From positions 2,976,001 through 3,040,000 of the forward strand of contig NZ_AP027291.1 of the NCBI RefSeq assembly GCF_030295745.1: DNA of 64,000 bases, written 5' to 3'. This stretch comes from Mycolicibacterium sp. TUM20985. GTDB taxonomy: Bacteria > Actinomycetota > Actinomycetes > Mycobacteriales > Mycobacteriaceae. A program made the position numbers and the translations under genes. The notes beneath the pieces were generated by a model. The model was not told the DNA's origin and made no database searches. It saw only the letters and a program-made list of their open reading frames with translations. Positions 1-8,870 of the stretch are shown in pieces (the first letter of the stretch is position 1; every line of letters starts with the position of its first letter).

Positions 1-471
1 CGATGGTCCGCCCTGGACGGTGACACGCTTGCCATCCGCCGAAGCCGCGTCGTGGTGGGCAACCAGTCGATTGAGGGCCTGCCGAAGTCCCGACGCAGCT
101 TGCGAGACCTGCCACTTCCCGCCGAGCTGTCGAACGCGCTCGGAGACCTTCGATCCCGTCAGCAGAAGGAAGCCGAAGCGTTCGGAGTTCCCTGGTCGGT
201 CGATTGCTTGATCGCGGTGCGCGAAGATGGCACCCCCATCCGCCACGAGTGGTACTCCGACGAGTTCCAGCGGCTGCGTGCACGAGCCGGTCTGCGCCGG
301 ATACATCTCAAGGGACTCCGCAACACGAGCGTCAGTTTGATGTTGGCAGGCGGTTTACCGGTGCACGTCGTGGCCGCGTGGCATGGCCATGATCCGGCAG
401 TCTCCCTGTCGATCTACTCCGACGCCCAGCGCGACGATTTGCGAGCCGCTGGCGCCGCACTCTTCGGCTAA
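1..471 (+). CDS. Tyrosine recombinase (phage/island integrase), C-terminal part, 5' end outside the window
   Basis: The frame is open from base 1 and stops with TAA at 469-471, so only about 156 C-terminal residues are seen. The first residues (RWSALDGDTLAIRRSRVVVG) match the strand that follows the first catalytic arginine of tyrosine recombinases. Further on come KGLRNTSVSLML, the box II region with its arginine, then AWHGHDPAVSLSIYSDA with the histidine and the tyrosine nucleophile. Box II has Lys where HxxR is usual. The gene points at the 3' end of the tRNA-Pro 111 bp away, the classic layout of an integrase at its attachment site. It would catalyse site-specific integration or excision of a prophage or genomic island lying to the left. 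Whether the missing N-terminus is intact cannot be seen. Confidence 0.85.
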   Translation, partial: RWSALDGDTLAIRRSRVVVGNQSIEGLPKSRRSLRDLPLPAELSNALGDLRSRQQKEAEAFGVPWSVDCLIAVREDGTPIRHEWYSDEFQRLRARAGLRRIHLKGLRNTSVSLMLAGGLPVHVVAAWHGHDPAVSLSIYSDAQRDDLRAAGAALFG

Positions 472-544
472 GGACGGGACGCTCATGGGCCGTTGGGACA
501 CTCTTGGCCCACTGGCTCCAACCACCACAATCTGCAAGATGCGG

Positions 545-577
545 AAACCCGCTCCGACCGTGGTCAGAGCGGGTTTT
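545..577. terminator. Strong hairpin, probable bidirectional terminator between integrase and tRNA-Pro
   Basis: Perfect 10-bp outer arms, 545-554 (AAACCCGCTC) and 567-576 (GAGCGGGTTT), enclose a second 4-bp stem (556-559 with 562-565). The plus strand continues with T, giving GGGTTTT after the stem, and the minus strand ends GGGTTT. It can therefore end both the integrase transcript and the tRNA transcript. Confidence 0.7.
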
Positions 578-582
578 CACGG

Positions 583-656
<74 letters not shown>

Positions 657-687
657 CGACCGCTGCCGGGATCGCCGGCAGCGGTCG
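657..687. other. Perfect 13-bp inverted repeat abutting the tRNA-Pro 5' end
   Basis: Arms 657-669 (CGACCGCTGCCGG) and 675-687 (CCGGCAGCGGTCG) with a 5-nt loop. It lies directly upstream of mature tRNA base 1 on the minus strand, so it would form in the pre-tRNA 5' leader or in the DNA. A possible -10 (TAGCAT, 690-695) sits just beyond it. No T-run follows on either strand, so it does not look like a terminator. Confidence 0.6.
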
Positions 688-763
688 AAATGCTACCGCA
701 GCGACCACCGGCAATCCCAACTGCGTCAGCTTCGACCTCGGCGATGCCGGGTAAGAAGGAGAC

Positions 764-2257
764 GTGAGTCCGACGACGCGCGACGACACCCCCCTGTGGC
801 TCTTCGCCGACCAACTCGGGCCCGCGATGTACGGCGGCGAGCACGCCCACCGCGAGGTGCTGCTCGTCGAGGCCACCTCCGCCCTTCGGAAGCGTCGCTA
901 TCACCGCCAGAAGTTGCATCTAGTCCTCTCGGCGCTGCGCCACGCCGACCAGGATCTCGGTGATCGCACCACCTTGCTCCAGGCCGACACCTACACCGAC
1001 GCCCTCGAGCGATTTGGGCGACCGGTCCTGGTGCACCAGCCCACGTCGTTCGCCGCGGAGAGATTCGTCAACCGGCTGCAGGAGCAAGGTCTCGTCGCCG
1101 ACGTCCTGCCGACACCCATGTTTGCGTTGCCACGCAAGGACTTCGAACACTGGGCCGGCAATCGCCAACGGTTCAGGATGGAGGACTTCTACCGCGACCA
1201 GCGCCGACGCTTCAACGTGCTGATGGACGGTAGCGAACCCGTCGGCAACCGGTGGAACTACGACGAGGACAACCGCGAGCCGCCGCCCAAGAAGCAGAAG
1301 ACGCTCGGCCTGCCCAAGCCCTACCAACCCCGCGAGGACGAGATCGACGCGCAGGTGCGCCGCGACCTCGACGGGATGGACCTCGACACCGTCGGCGTCG
1401 ACGGCCCGCGCCTGTTCGCCGTCACCCCCGACGAGGCCCAGCGCGCACTCAAGAGGTTCGTCGAGCAGCGGCTGCCGGATTTCGGCCGCTACGAGGACGC
1501 CATCATGGGTGAGGACTGGGCGATGTCGCACTCGTTGCTGTCGGTGCCCCTCAACCTCGGCGTCCTGCATCCACTCGACGCGGTCGAGGCCGCCGAACAG
1601 GCCTACCGCCGCGAGGAAGCGCCGCTGGCCGCCGTCGAGGGATTCATCCGCCAGATCCTCGGCTGGCGTGAGTACATGTGGCACCTGTACTGGCACTTCG
1701 GGCCGGAGTACACCGATAACAACGCCCTCGGTGCCACCACCGAACTGCCGCAGTGGTGGACTGATCTCGACGCCGACGCCGTCACCGCCGAGTGTCTACG
1801 GCACGCGCTGATGGGGGTCCGCGACCGCGGCTGGAGCCATCACATCCAGCGCCTCATGGTGCTCGGCAACCATGCGCTCCAGCGTGGTTACAAACCCGAC
1901 GACCTGACCGAATGGTTCGCCACGGCCTACGTCGACGGGTTCCGCTGGGTGATGCCGACCAACGTCATCGGCATGAGCCAGCATGCCGACGGCGGCCGGC
2001 TCGCCACCAAGCCATACGCGTCCGGCGGCGCGTACATCAACAAGATGAGCGACCACTGCGGCGACTGCGCCTACGACCCGAAGAAGCGCCTCGGTGACGA
2101 CGCCTGCCCGTTCACCGCCGGCTACTGGAACTTCGTCCACCACAACCGCGACATGCTGGCCAAGAACAATCGGACCCAACGGGTCGTCGCCAACATGGAC
2201 CGGCTCACGGATCTCGACGCCGTTCTCGAGCAAGAAGCAGACCGCCAACAGTTCTGA
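764..2257 (+). CDS. Cryptochrome/photolyase family protein, FeS-BCP (6-4 photolyase-like) class
   Basis: 497 residues, GTG start behind GAAGGAGAC. FAD-dependent DNA repair or photoreceptor flavoprotein of the deoxyribodipyrimidine photolyase-related group. The N-terminal Rossmann domain (about 1-130) begins WLFADQLGPA. The helical FAD domain carries WSHHIQRLMVLGN, WVMPTNVIGMSQ and GGAYINKMSDHCGDCAYD. Cysteines at residues 344, 432, 435 and 448 have the same spacing (88, 3, 13) as the four cluster ligands I recall for Agrobacterium PhrB (350, 438, 441, 454), so a [4Fe-4S] cluster is expected. Length is normal for the class (about 500). A reductase follows 22 bp downstream on the same strand, probably co-transcribed. 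The repair substrate cannot be read from sequence; members act on (6-4) photoproducts or serve as light sensors. Confidence 0.92.
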   Translation: MSPTTRDDTPLWLFADQLGPAMYGGEHAHREVLLVEATSALRKRRYHRQKLHLVLSALRHADQDLGDRTTLLQADTYTDALERFGRPVLVHQPTSFAAERFVNRLQEQGLVADVLPTPMFALPRKDFEHWAGNRQRFRMEDFYRDQRRRFNVLMDGSEPVGNRWNYDEDNREPPPKKQKTLGLPKPYQPREDEIDAQVRRDLDGMDLDTVGVDGPRLFAVTPDEAQRALKRFVEQRLPDFGRYEDAIMGEDWAMSHSLLSVPLNLGVLHPLDAVEAAEQAYRREEAPLAAVEGFIRQILGWREYMWHLYWHFGPEYTDNNALGATTELPQWWTDLDADAVTAECLRHALMGVRDRGWSHHIQRLMVLGNHALQRGYKPDDLTEWFATAYVDGFRWVMPTNVIGMSQHADGGRLATKPYASGGAYINKMSDHCGDCAYDPKKRLGDDACPFTAGYWNFVHHNRDMLAKNNRTQRVVANMDRLTDLDAVLEQEADRQQF

Positions 2258-2279
2258 CCGTCAAACCTAGGAGTGACCC

Positions 2280-3350
2280 ATGACCGACGACCTCGCCATC
2301 ACCGACGTTCCCTTCACCCACGACCCCTGGGCGGCGGCCCGCGACCGATACGACGCGATGCCCTACCGACGCGTGGGCACCTCCGGCCTGCTGCTTCCGG
2401 CCATCTCGCTGGGCCTTTGGTACAACTTCGGCGACAACCGGCCCTTCGACGTGATCCGCGAGGTGCTCCGCCACGCGTTCGACCGCGGCATCACCCACTT
2501 CGATCTCGCCAACAACTACGGTCCGCCGTACGGATCCGCCGAGGAGAACTTCGGCCGGATGATGCGCCGCGACTTCAAGCCGTACCGCAACGAGATGATC
2601 ATCTCCACCAAGGCCGGCTGGGACATGTGGCCTGGGCCGTACGGTCAGCTCGGCGGCCGTGCCTACCTGCTCGCGAGCCTCGACGAGTCGCTCGACCGCA
2701 TGGGGCTCGACTACGTCGACGTCTTCTACTCCCACCGCATCGATCCGGTCACTCCACTCGAGGAGACCATCGGCGCCCTCGACACGGCCGTGCGCGCGGG
2801 AAAGACACGCTACGTGGGCATTTCGTCGTACTCGCCCGCCAAGACGGCGGAGGCATCGGCTATCGCGGAGCGCCTCGGCACGCCGCTGGTCATCCACCAG
2901 CCCTCCTACTCGTTGCTCAACCGGTGGATCGAGGGCGGGCTCACCACCGAGCTCACCAAGGCCGGCATGGGTGCGATCGCCTTCACCGCATTGGGCCAGG
3001 GCCTGCTGACCGACCGCTACCTTCAGCGGGCCGCGGCCGACGTCGACCGCGCCACGGCGCGACCCACCTTCGACGACGACCTCGTGACCGACGAGGTTCT
3101 CGACCAACTGCGGGGACTCGCCGGCATCGCCAAGCAACGCGGCCAGTCCTTGGCGCAGCTCGCGCTGGCCTGGGTGCTGCGTGACCCCGCGGTGGCGTCG
3201 ACCCTCATCGGCGCGTCCAGCGTCGAGCAGCTCGACGAGAACCTCGGCGCCCTCGACAACCTGGACTTCACGGCCGACGAGCTCTCCGAAATCGATAAGT
3301 ACGCCTCGGATTCGGGGATCGACCTGTGGCGTGAGAGCTCGGACGTCTAG
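2280..3350 (+). CDS. Aldo/keto reductase, YghZ/MgrA-like
   Basis: 356 residues, ATG preceded by AGGAG. NADPH-dependent (beta/alpha)8 reductase. The pattern FDLANNYGPPYGSAEENFG gives the catalytic Asp and Tyr, IISTKAGWDMWPGPYG the Lys, and DVFYSHRIDP the His. The WPGPYG loop and the N-terminal YRRVGTSGLLLP resemble E. coli YghZ, an L-glyceraldehyde-3-phosphate/methylglyoxal reductase. Substrate not provable here. It is 22 bp behind the photolyase gene, so the two probably share a transcript. The stop overlaps the convergent transporter gene by 4 bp (CTAG). Confidence 0.9.
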   Translation: MTDDLAITDVPFTHDPWAAARDRYDAMPYRRVGTSGLLLPAISLGLWYNFGDNRPFDVIREVLRHAFDRGITHFDLANNYGPPYGSAEENFGRMMRRDFKPYRNEMIISTKAGWDMWPGPYGQLGGRAYLLASLDESLDRMGLDYVDVFYSHRIDPVTPLEETIGALDTAVRAGKTRYVGISSYSPAKTAEASAIAERLGTPLVIHQPSYSLLNRWIEGGLTTELTKAGMGAIAFTALGQGLLTDRYLQRAAADVDRATARPTFDDDLVTDEVLDQLRGLAGIAKQRGQSLAQLALAWVLRDPAVASTLIGASSVEQLDENLGALDNLDFTADELSEIDKYASDSGIDLWRESSDV

Positions 3351-4120
3351 ACGGCCAGCAGGCGGTAGAGGCCGATCAGACCGACGACGACGATCACCAC
3401 CCGCAGGGCGTTCGGGGAGAGCCGACGCCCGTAGTGGGCGCCCAGGAACCCGCCGAGCAGCGACCCCACGGCGATCAGACCCGCGGCCAGCCAACTGATC
3501 CGGTCGAACGCCACCAGCGTGTACGCGGCCGCGGCGACCACGTTCACCAGCAGAGACAGCAGGTTCTTCGCCGCGTTCATGCGCTGCATCGACTCCGGCA
3601 GCAGCGCGCCCATCACCCCGATCAGCAGAATGCCTTGCGCCGCAGTGAAATAGCCGCCGTAGATCCCGACCGCGAACGTGCCGAGCACCACTAGGACCAT
3701 CCGCTTGGTCGACACGGGCTCGGCCTCGTCCGCCGATCTGCCCCGCGCCCAGGCCTGGATCCGCGGCCCGAACACCACCAGCAGCAGGGCACCGATCAAC
3801 AGCACCGGCACCACGGAGATGAAGACCTTCTCGGGCAGGTGCAGCAGCAGCCACGCCCCGACCAGCGCGCCCAGCAGGGAGGCCGGGATCTGCCACTTCA
3901 GCCGGTCCCATTGCCCCGTGAGTTCCCGCCGATAGCCCCAGGTGCCCGAGATGCCGCCGGCCACTAGGCCCACCGCATTGGACATGGTCGCGGTCACCGG
4001 CGGCAAGCCGAGCGCGACCAGGGTCGGGAACGTGATCAGGGTGCCGGAGCCGACGATCGCGTTGATCGCACCAGCCCCCACACCCGCCAACGCGATCAGG
4101 ATCATCTGGGCGACGGACAT
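3347..4120 (-). CDS. TauE/SafE (TSUP) family membrane transporter
   Basis: 257 residues from ATG at 4120, with AGGG about 9 nt upstream; an in-frame TTG at 4129 would add three residues. About eight hydrophobic segments. The start (QMILIALAGVGAGAINAIVGSGT) is the typical first half-repeat of TSUP proteins, and the repeat recurs near the middle (GIYGGYFTAAQGILLIGVMG). The family exports sulfite, sulfoacetate or related anions, or takes up sulfur compounds; substrate unknown here. A second TSUP gene lies 36 bp upstream, so they may form a two-gene unit. Confidence 0.88.
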   Translation of the reverse strand: MSVAQMILIALAGVGAGAINAIVGSGTLITFPTLVALGLPPVTATMSNAVGLVAGGISGTWGYRRELTGQWDRLKWQIPASLLGALVGAWLLLHLPEKVFISVVPVLLIGALLLVVFGPRIQAWARGRSADEAEPVSTKRMVLVVLGTFAVGIYGGYFTAAQGILLIGVMGALLPESMQRMNAAKNLLSLLVNVVAAAAYTLVAFDRISWLAAGLIAVGSLLGGFLGAHYGRRLSPNALRVVIVVVGLIGLYRLLAV

Positions 4121-4156
4121 CGCTGACAACCCTATCGGGCGGCGAACTGCCCGCCG

Positions 4157-5071
4157 TCAGCGCGCGTCGGTCACCGGTTGTGGGTCAGGCACTTCGTCCG
4201 GCACGAACGTGGGCGCCTTCGACAGCTTCCAGGCGAGGTACCCGAACGCCGCCCACGCCACGACTATGGCCGCGAAGATCAGCGTGCCCCATGGGGATTC
4301 GATCTTGAAGTACGTCACCAGCTTCTGCGCATTCGTCAGCACGATGACGCCACCCACCGCCGCGCCCAGCATCGCCGGGCTGACCCGGCTCACCAGCCAC
4401 GCGGCGAACGGCGCGGCGATCACGCCACCGGCCGCGAGGCCCAGCACGATGGGCAAGTTGTCGAAGAACTCCGCGCGCAGCCCGACGAGGAACCCCAGGG
4501 ACGCCGACACCGCGACCAGGAACTCCGATGCGCTCACCGAGCCGATGACCGTCCGCGGCGCCGTCTTGCCTCGCGACAGCAGGGTGCTGGTCGTGACCGG
4601 GCCCCAGCCACCGCCTCCGGAGGCATCGATGAAGCCGCCGAACAGGCCCAGTGGCACCAGGAACTTCGCGCCGTGCTTGGTCGTGCCGACCTCGATCGAG
4701 GGCGGTGTCTTGAGCGAGAAGCGCAGCAGCACGTAGACGCCGATCGCCAAGAGGATCGCCGCCATCACCGGCGCCGCGTCCTCGGTCGACAGCGACGACA
4801 GCAACGTGGCGCCGAGGAACGCTCCGATCGCTCCCGGCACGCCGAGCCGAAGGACCAGCCCCCAGTCGATGTTCTTGAACTTCCAGTGGGAGAGGCCCGA
4901 CGCGAACGTGGTGCCCACCTCGGCGAGATGCACGGCGGCGCTGGCCTGAGCGGACGCCACACCGCTGAGGACCAGCAGTGTGGAGGCCGTGACGCCGAAC
5001 GCCATGCCGAGGGCGCCGTCGACCAGCTGGGCGCCCACGCCGACGAGGGTGAAGATGATGAGCGAACGCAC
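4157..5071 (-). CDS. TauE/SafE (TSUP) family membrane transporter, second copy
   Basis: 304 residues, GTG start. About eight transmembrane segments; the N-terminus LVGVGAQLVDGALGMAFGVT and the mid-protein GGFIDASGGGGWGPVTTSTLL are TSUP half-repeat signatures. It differs from its neighbour (GAQLVDG against GAGAINA), so this is not a recent tandem duplication. The C-terminus ends in a short charged tail. Role: probable sulfite or organosulfonate-type anion transport, inferred from the family only. An inverted repeat 50 bp upstream (5121-5139) could be its operator. Confidence 0.87.
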   Translation of the reverse strand: MRSLIIFTLVGVGAQLVDGALGMAFGVTASTLLVLSGVASAQASAAVHLAEVGTTFASGLSHWKFKNIDWGLVLRLGVPGAIGAFLGATLLSSLSTEDAAPVMAAILLAIGVYVLLRFSLKTPPSIEVGTTKHGAKFLVPLGLFGGFIDASGGGGWGPVTTSTLLSRGKTAPRTVIGSVSASEFLVAVSASLGFLVGLRAEFFDNLPIVLGLAAGGVIAAPFAAWLVSRVSPAMLGAAVGGVIVLTNAQKLVTYFKIESPWGTLIFAAIVVAWAAFGYLAWKLSKAPTFVPDEVPDPQPVTDAR

Positions 5072-5120
5072 GAGGTTCGTTACTTTCGATGAAACGGCGA
5101 GTGCGCCGACGGGTCAATGG

Positions 5121-5139
5121 ACGCGAATCAGGTTCGCGT
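5121..5139. promoter_or_regulatory. Inverted repeat upstream of the TSUP gene pair, possible operator
   Basis: ACGCGAA (5121-5127), 5-nt spacer, TTCGCGT (5133-5139). It lies in the 196-bp gap between der (ends 5268) and the TSUP gene start (5071), about 50 bp upstream of that start, where a repressor could act. No clear -35/-10 pair was recognised around it. Confidence 0.3.
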
Positions 5140-5267
5140 ACAACACCATTCATCGAAGGCCATGAAACGGCGCGACGGCCAGAACGGCTCGAGCGCGCAG
5201 ACCCGGGAGGGTGCGGTGCGCAAGGCGCGTTCGGCCATCATCATTCGAGCTTACCCACGGTCGAAAC

Positions 5268-6701
5268 TCAACGCTTCTTCGGAGCTCCCCGCTTCTCGCG
5301 CACCCGGACGTTGATCTTGATGGGGCTGCCCTCGAACCCGAACTTCTCCCGCAGCTTGCGCTCGAGGAACCGTCGGTAACCCGCCTCCAAAAAGCCCGAG
5401 GTGAAGAGCACGAAGGTCGGCGGCCGCGCCGTCGCCTGGGTGGCGAAGAGGATCTTGGGTTGCTTGCCGCCACGCACCGGCGGTGGGGTCGCAGCGACGA
5501 TCTCCTTCAGGAACGTGTTGAGCTGACCCGTCGTGATCCGCTTGTCCCAGGACGCCAGCGCACTCTCCAGCGCGGGCACCAGCTTCTGCACCGCACGGCC
5601 CGTCTTGGCCGAGATGTTCACCCGTTGCGCCCACTGCACCTGCTCCAGCGACAGGTCGATCTCGCGGTCCAGCAGGAAGCGCCGGTCCTCGTCCATCAGA
5701 TCCCACTTGTTGAACGCCAACACCAGCGCGCGGCCCGCCTCGATCACCATCGTCAGCACCCGCTGGTCCTGCTCGGTCAGCGGCTGTGACGAGTCGATGA
5801 GGACGACGACCACCTCGGCCGCGTCGATCGCGCCATGGGTGCGCACCGAGGCGTAGAACTCGTGGCCGCTGGCCTGGCCGACCTTGCGCCGAAGACCCGC
5901 GGTGTCGACGAAGCGCCACAGCTTTCCGTCCAGTTCGATCAGAGAGTCGACGGGGTCCACCGTCGTCCCGGCCACGTCGTGCACCACCGACCGCTCCTCG
6001 TCGGCGAGCCGGTTGATCAGCGAGCTCTTCCCGACGTTGGGCTTGCCGACGAGCGCCACGCGCCGCGGCCCGCCCGTGGTCGAGCCCATCTCGGACACTT
6101 CGGGAAGCGACTCGAGCACCGCGTCCAGGAGGTCGGCGACGCCGCGCCCGTGCATGGCACTGACCGAATGCGGCTGCCCCAACCCCAGCGACCACAACAA
6201 CGCCGCCTCGGACTCCATCTTCTCGTTGTCGACCTTGTTGGCCGCCAGGAAGACGGGCTTGCCGGCACGTTGCAGACGTTTGGCCGCCGCTTCGTCGGCG
6301 CTGGTCGCGCCGGTGACCGCGTCGACCACCAGGATGATCGCGTCGGCGGTGCGCATCGCGACGGTCGCCTGCTCGGCCACCAGCTGCTGCAGCCCCTTCG
6401 CGTCGGGCTCCCACCCGCCGGTGTCCTGCACCATGAACCGACGGCCGAGCCAGCTGGCGTCGTAGGAGACCCGGTCGCGGGTGACCCCGGGAATGTCTTG
6501 CACGACGGCTTCTCGGCGGCCCAGGATCCGGTTCACCAGAGTCGACTTGCCGACGTTGGGCCGTCCCACCACCGCGACGACCGGTGGCGGCGCGTACTCC
6601 GCCTCCAGATCGCCGATTTCGATCCCCTCGGGCGGCAGTTCCCAGTCGCCTTCGTCGACCCAGGTGCCATCCGAGTCGGGCACGCCTTCGATCTCGCTCA
6701 T
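5268..6701 (-). CDS. der: Ribosome-associated GTPase Der (EngA)
   Basis: 477 residues. Essential tandem-G-domain GTPase for 50S subunit maturation. The first P-loop GRPNVGKST lies near residue 46 and the second GKPNVGKSS near 220; each is followed by its own DxxG element (DTGGWEPD and DTAGLRRK) and NKxD (NKVD, NKWD). The KH-like domain fills the C-terminal 110 residues and ends in basic GAPKKR. An acidic N-terminal extension of about 40 residues precedes the first G domain, as in other mycobacteria. ATG start overlaps the cmk stop (ATGA), so translation is coupled; it is the last gene of the rluB-cmk-der string. Confidence 0.96.
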   Translation of the reverse strand: MSEIEGVPDSDGTWVDEGDWELPPEGIEIGDLEAEYAPPPVVAVVGRPNVGKSTLVNRILGRREAVVQDIPGVTRDRVSYDASWLGRRFMVQDTGGWEPDAKGLQQLVAEQATVAMRTADAIILVVDAVTGATSADEAAAKRLQRAGKPVFLAANKVDNEKMESEAALLWSLGLGQPHSVSAMHGRGVADLLDAVLESLPEVSEMGSTTGGPRRVALVGKPNVGKSSLINRLADEERSVVHDVAGTTVDPVDSLIELDGKLWRFVDTAGLRRKVGQASGHEFYASVRTHGAIDAAEVVVVLIDSSQPLTEQDQRVLTMVIEAGRALVLAFNKWDLMDEDRRFLLDREIDLSLEQVQWAQRVNISAKTGRAVQKLVPALESALASWDKRITTGQLNTFLKEIVAATPPPVRGGKQPKILFATQATARPPTFVLFTSGFLEAGYRRFLERKLREKFGFEGSPIKINVRVREKRGAPKKR

Positions 6702-7396
6702 CGGGAGGCTCCCGCCCGTTGTGTCACGAGGTCGAGAAGGTATGCCACGACCTCGGATTCGGACATGTCGCTGCTGTCCACGACGACCGCGTCGTCTGCG
6801 GCCCGCAGCGGTGACACGGCGCGCGTGGAATCCAGATGGTCGCGGCGCTTCACGTCGGCCAGCACGGCGTCGTAGTCACCGGCGAGCCCCGAGGCGACGT
6901 TCTGGTCGTCGCGCCGCCGCGCCCGCTCCTCCGCCGACGCCGTCAGGAAGACCTTGACGTCGGCGTCGGGGAGTACGACGGTGCCGATGTCGCGGCCCTC
7001 GACGACGACGGGCACGGAACCGTCGGCGAGTTCACGCTGCCGGTCCACCAACCGGGTACGCACCATGGGCACCGCGGAGACCGCAGACACCGCCTTGGTC
7101 ACCGCATCACCACGGATTTCAGCGGAGACGTCCTCTCCCCCAAGGAAGTAGAGATCCTCGTCTGGATCGAAGCCCACTGCCAGGTCGACCCGTGACGCGA
7201 GTGCGGCGATGGCCGCGACATCCTCGAGGTCCACGCCCGCACGCAGTACCGCCAGCGTCACGATCCGGTACATCGCGCCGGTGTTGAGATAGCGCGCACT
7301 CAGTGCCCGCGCCAAACCCCGTGACACCGAAGACTTCCCGGTGCCTGCCGGCCCGTCGACCGCAATCATCAGGGGCCGATCCGATGGGCCGCTCAC
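6698..7396 (-). CDS. cmk: Cytidylate kinase
   Basis: 232 residues. Phosphorylates CMP and dCMP with ATP. The P-loop GPAGTGKSS is at residues 15-23, followed by [13 protein letters not shown] (CMP-binding strand) and [19 protein letters not shown] with the conserved Arg-Asp. Lid arginines lie in ERARRRDDQ. The GTG start at 7396 overlaps the rluB stop (GTGA); the frame is open further upstream, but only this start gives the expected N-terminus, with the P-loop a dozen residues in. Overlaps der by 4 nt. Confidence 0.95.
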   Translation of the reverse strand: MSGPSDRPLMIAVDGPAGTGKSSVSRGLARALSARYLNTGAMYRIVTLAVLRAGVDLEDVAAIAALASRVDLAVGFDPDEDLYFLGGEDVSAEIRGDAVTKAVSAVSAVPMVRTRLVDRQRELADGSVPVVVEGRDIGTVVLPDADVKVFLTASAEERARRRDDQNVASGLAGDYDAVLADVKRRDHLDSTRAVSPLRAADDAVVVDSSDMSESEVVAYLLDLVTQRAGASR

Positions 7397-8139
7397 ATTC
7401 CCACCGCCTTGTACAGTTCGCCGACCTCTTTGCTGGTCAGGACTCGGATGCTGCCGGGTTTCTGTTCGCCGAGGGACACCGTGCCGATGTCGGTCCGCAC
7501 CAGATCGGTCACCGGGAAGCCGACCGCGGCCAGCATCCGCCGCACGATCCGCTTGCGTCCCTCGTGCAGGGTGACCGTCACCAGCGACTTGCCCGGGATG
7601 GCGTCGACCATGGCGAAGTCGTCGACGTGAATGGGACCGTCGTCCAACTCGATGCCTGCCTTCAGCTTCTTGCCGAGCCCACGTGGCACCGAGCCGATGA
7701 CCGTCGCGAGATAGGTCTTGGGCACTTCGTAGGAGGGATGCATGAGGCGGTGTGCCAGCTCGCCGTCGTTGGTGAGGATCAGCAGGCCCTCGGTGTCGGC
7801 GTCGAGGCGCCCGACGTGGAAGAGCTTCTTGTTGCCCCGAACCCGGTACTCGACCAGGTCGCCGACGCACGGCCTGCCCTGATCGTCGGACATCGTCGAG
7901 TGCATGCCGCGCTCTTTGTTGATCGCCAGGTACACCATGGTGTCGTCGAACCGGACCTTGACGCCGTCGACGCGGATCTCCGACGTCTCGGGATCCACGC
8001 GCGTGCCCATCTCGGTGACGATGTGCCCATCGACCTCGATCCGGCCGTCCCGGATCATCCGTTCGGCGACGCGGCGCGACGCCACTCCCGCCTGCGACAG
8101 CACCTTCTGCAGTCGGGTGCCTTCTTCATCGTCGGCCAT
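7393..8139 (-). CDS. rluB: Pseudouridine synthase, RluB/RsuA family
   Basis: 248 residues. Isomerises uridine to pseudouridine in rRNA, by family in 23S helix 89. An N-terminal S4 RNA-binding domain ([20 protein letters not shown]) is followed by the catalytic domain with [20 protein letters not shown], which holds the catalytic Asp, and then [23 protein letters not shown] start, one base after the scpB stop. Orthologue of M. tuberculosis Rv1711 by context. The exact target uridine is inferred. Confidence 0.92.
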   Translation of the reverse strand: MADDEEGTRLQKVLSQAGVASRRVAERMIRDGRIEVDGHIVTEMGTRVDPETSEIRVDGVKVRFDDTMVYLAINKERGMHSTMSDDQGRPCVGDLVEYRVRGNKKLFHVGRLDADTEGLLILTNDGELAHRLMHPSYEVPKTYLATVIGSVPRGLGKKLKAGIELDDGPIHVDDFAMVDAIPGKSLVTVTLHEGRKRIVRRMLAAVGFPVTDLVRTDIGTVSLGEQKPGSIRVLTSKEVGELYKAVGM

Positions 8140-8140
8140 G

Positions 8141-8860
8141 TCAGTCCTTGTCCACGTCGAAGGCCAGCGGTTGGTTGTTCGGCACGATGCCGAGTTTCAC
8201 GAAGCGCGGCTCGTCACCGAGAGATTCGGTGATGTCGTCGATGTTGTCTATGTCGGGTAGAAGCGGTGCGATGTCGGGCAGATCGGTCAGCGACGACAAC
8301 CCCAACCGTTCCAGGAAGAGCTCGGTCGTCGCGAATGTCGTTGCACCGGTATCGGAGTCGACACCCGACTCGATGATCAGACCGCGGGCCAGCAGCGTGC
8401 GCATCACCGCGTCGCAGTTGACGCCACGCACGGCACTCACCCGCACCCGGCTCACCGGCTGCCGGTAGGCCACGACGGCCAGGGTCTCCAACGCCGCCCG
8501 GGTCAGCTTGGAGCGGGTGCCGTCGAGCAGCAGTCGCTCGACGTACGGCGCGTAGCGCGCCCTGGTGTACATCCGCCACCCGCCACCCGCCTCGCGGAGG
8601 TCGATACCGCCCTCGCGGGCAGTCAAGTCGTCGGCCATCAGCCGCAGTTTGGCGGCCACCCGATACGCGGGCTGGTCCACCGCCGCCGCGAGTGCATCGA
8701 CCGGCACCGGCGTGTCCACCACCAGCAGCAGGCTCTCCAGCACCGCACCCAGTTCGGCGTCGTCCATCTCGGGTTGCAGTGCGACGTCGATACCGAGATC
8801 GGAATCCACGGCTACCCCCAGATCGAGGGCAGGCGCGGGTTCGGGATGCTCGTCAGTCAT
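8141..8860 (-). CDS. scpB: Segregation and condensation protein ScpB
   Basis: 239 residues from ATG 8860 (MTDEHPEP), 10 nt after the scpA stop; the open frame extends upstream but overlaps scpA. Kleisin-interacting partner of SMC-ScpA. Two winged-helix domains are recognisable: LESLLLVVDTPVPVDALAAA at the start of the first, then RAALETLAVVAYRQPVSR and GVNCDAVMRTLLARGLI, the most conserved ScpB stretch. Acidic N- and C-terminal tails are common in mycobacteria. Forms the parA-scpA-scpB-rluB-cmk-der string. Confidence 0.94.
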   Translation of the reverse strand: MTDEHPEPAPALDLGVAVDSDLGIDVALQPEMDDAELGAVLESLLLVVDTPVPVDALAAAVDQPAYRVAAKLRLMADDLTAREGGIDLREAGGGWRMYTRARYAPYVERLLLDGTRSKLTRAALETLAVVAYRQPVSRVRVSAVRGVNCDAVMRTLLARGLIIESGVDSDTGATTFATTELFLERLGLSSLTDLPDIAPLLPDIDNIDDITESLGDEPRFVKLGIVPNNQPLAFDVDKD

Positions 8861-8870
8861 TGCGTGTTTC

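Noticed and set aside
472..544. Extra gene or pseudogene remnant between integrase and terminator
   Set aside because: Only short overlapping frames without ribosome sites or family similarity; treated as non-coding.
2205..3911. 568-codon open frame on the minus strand antisense to the aldo/keto reductase
   Set aside because: Shadow frame; the plus-strand protein has the full catalytic tetrad and the minus frame has no recognisable motifs.
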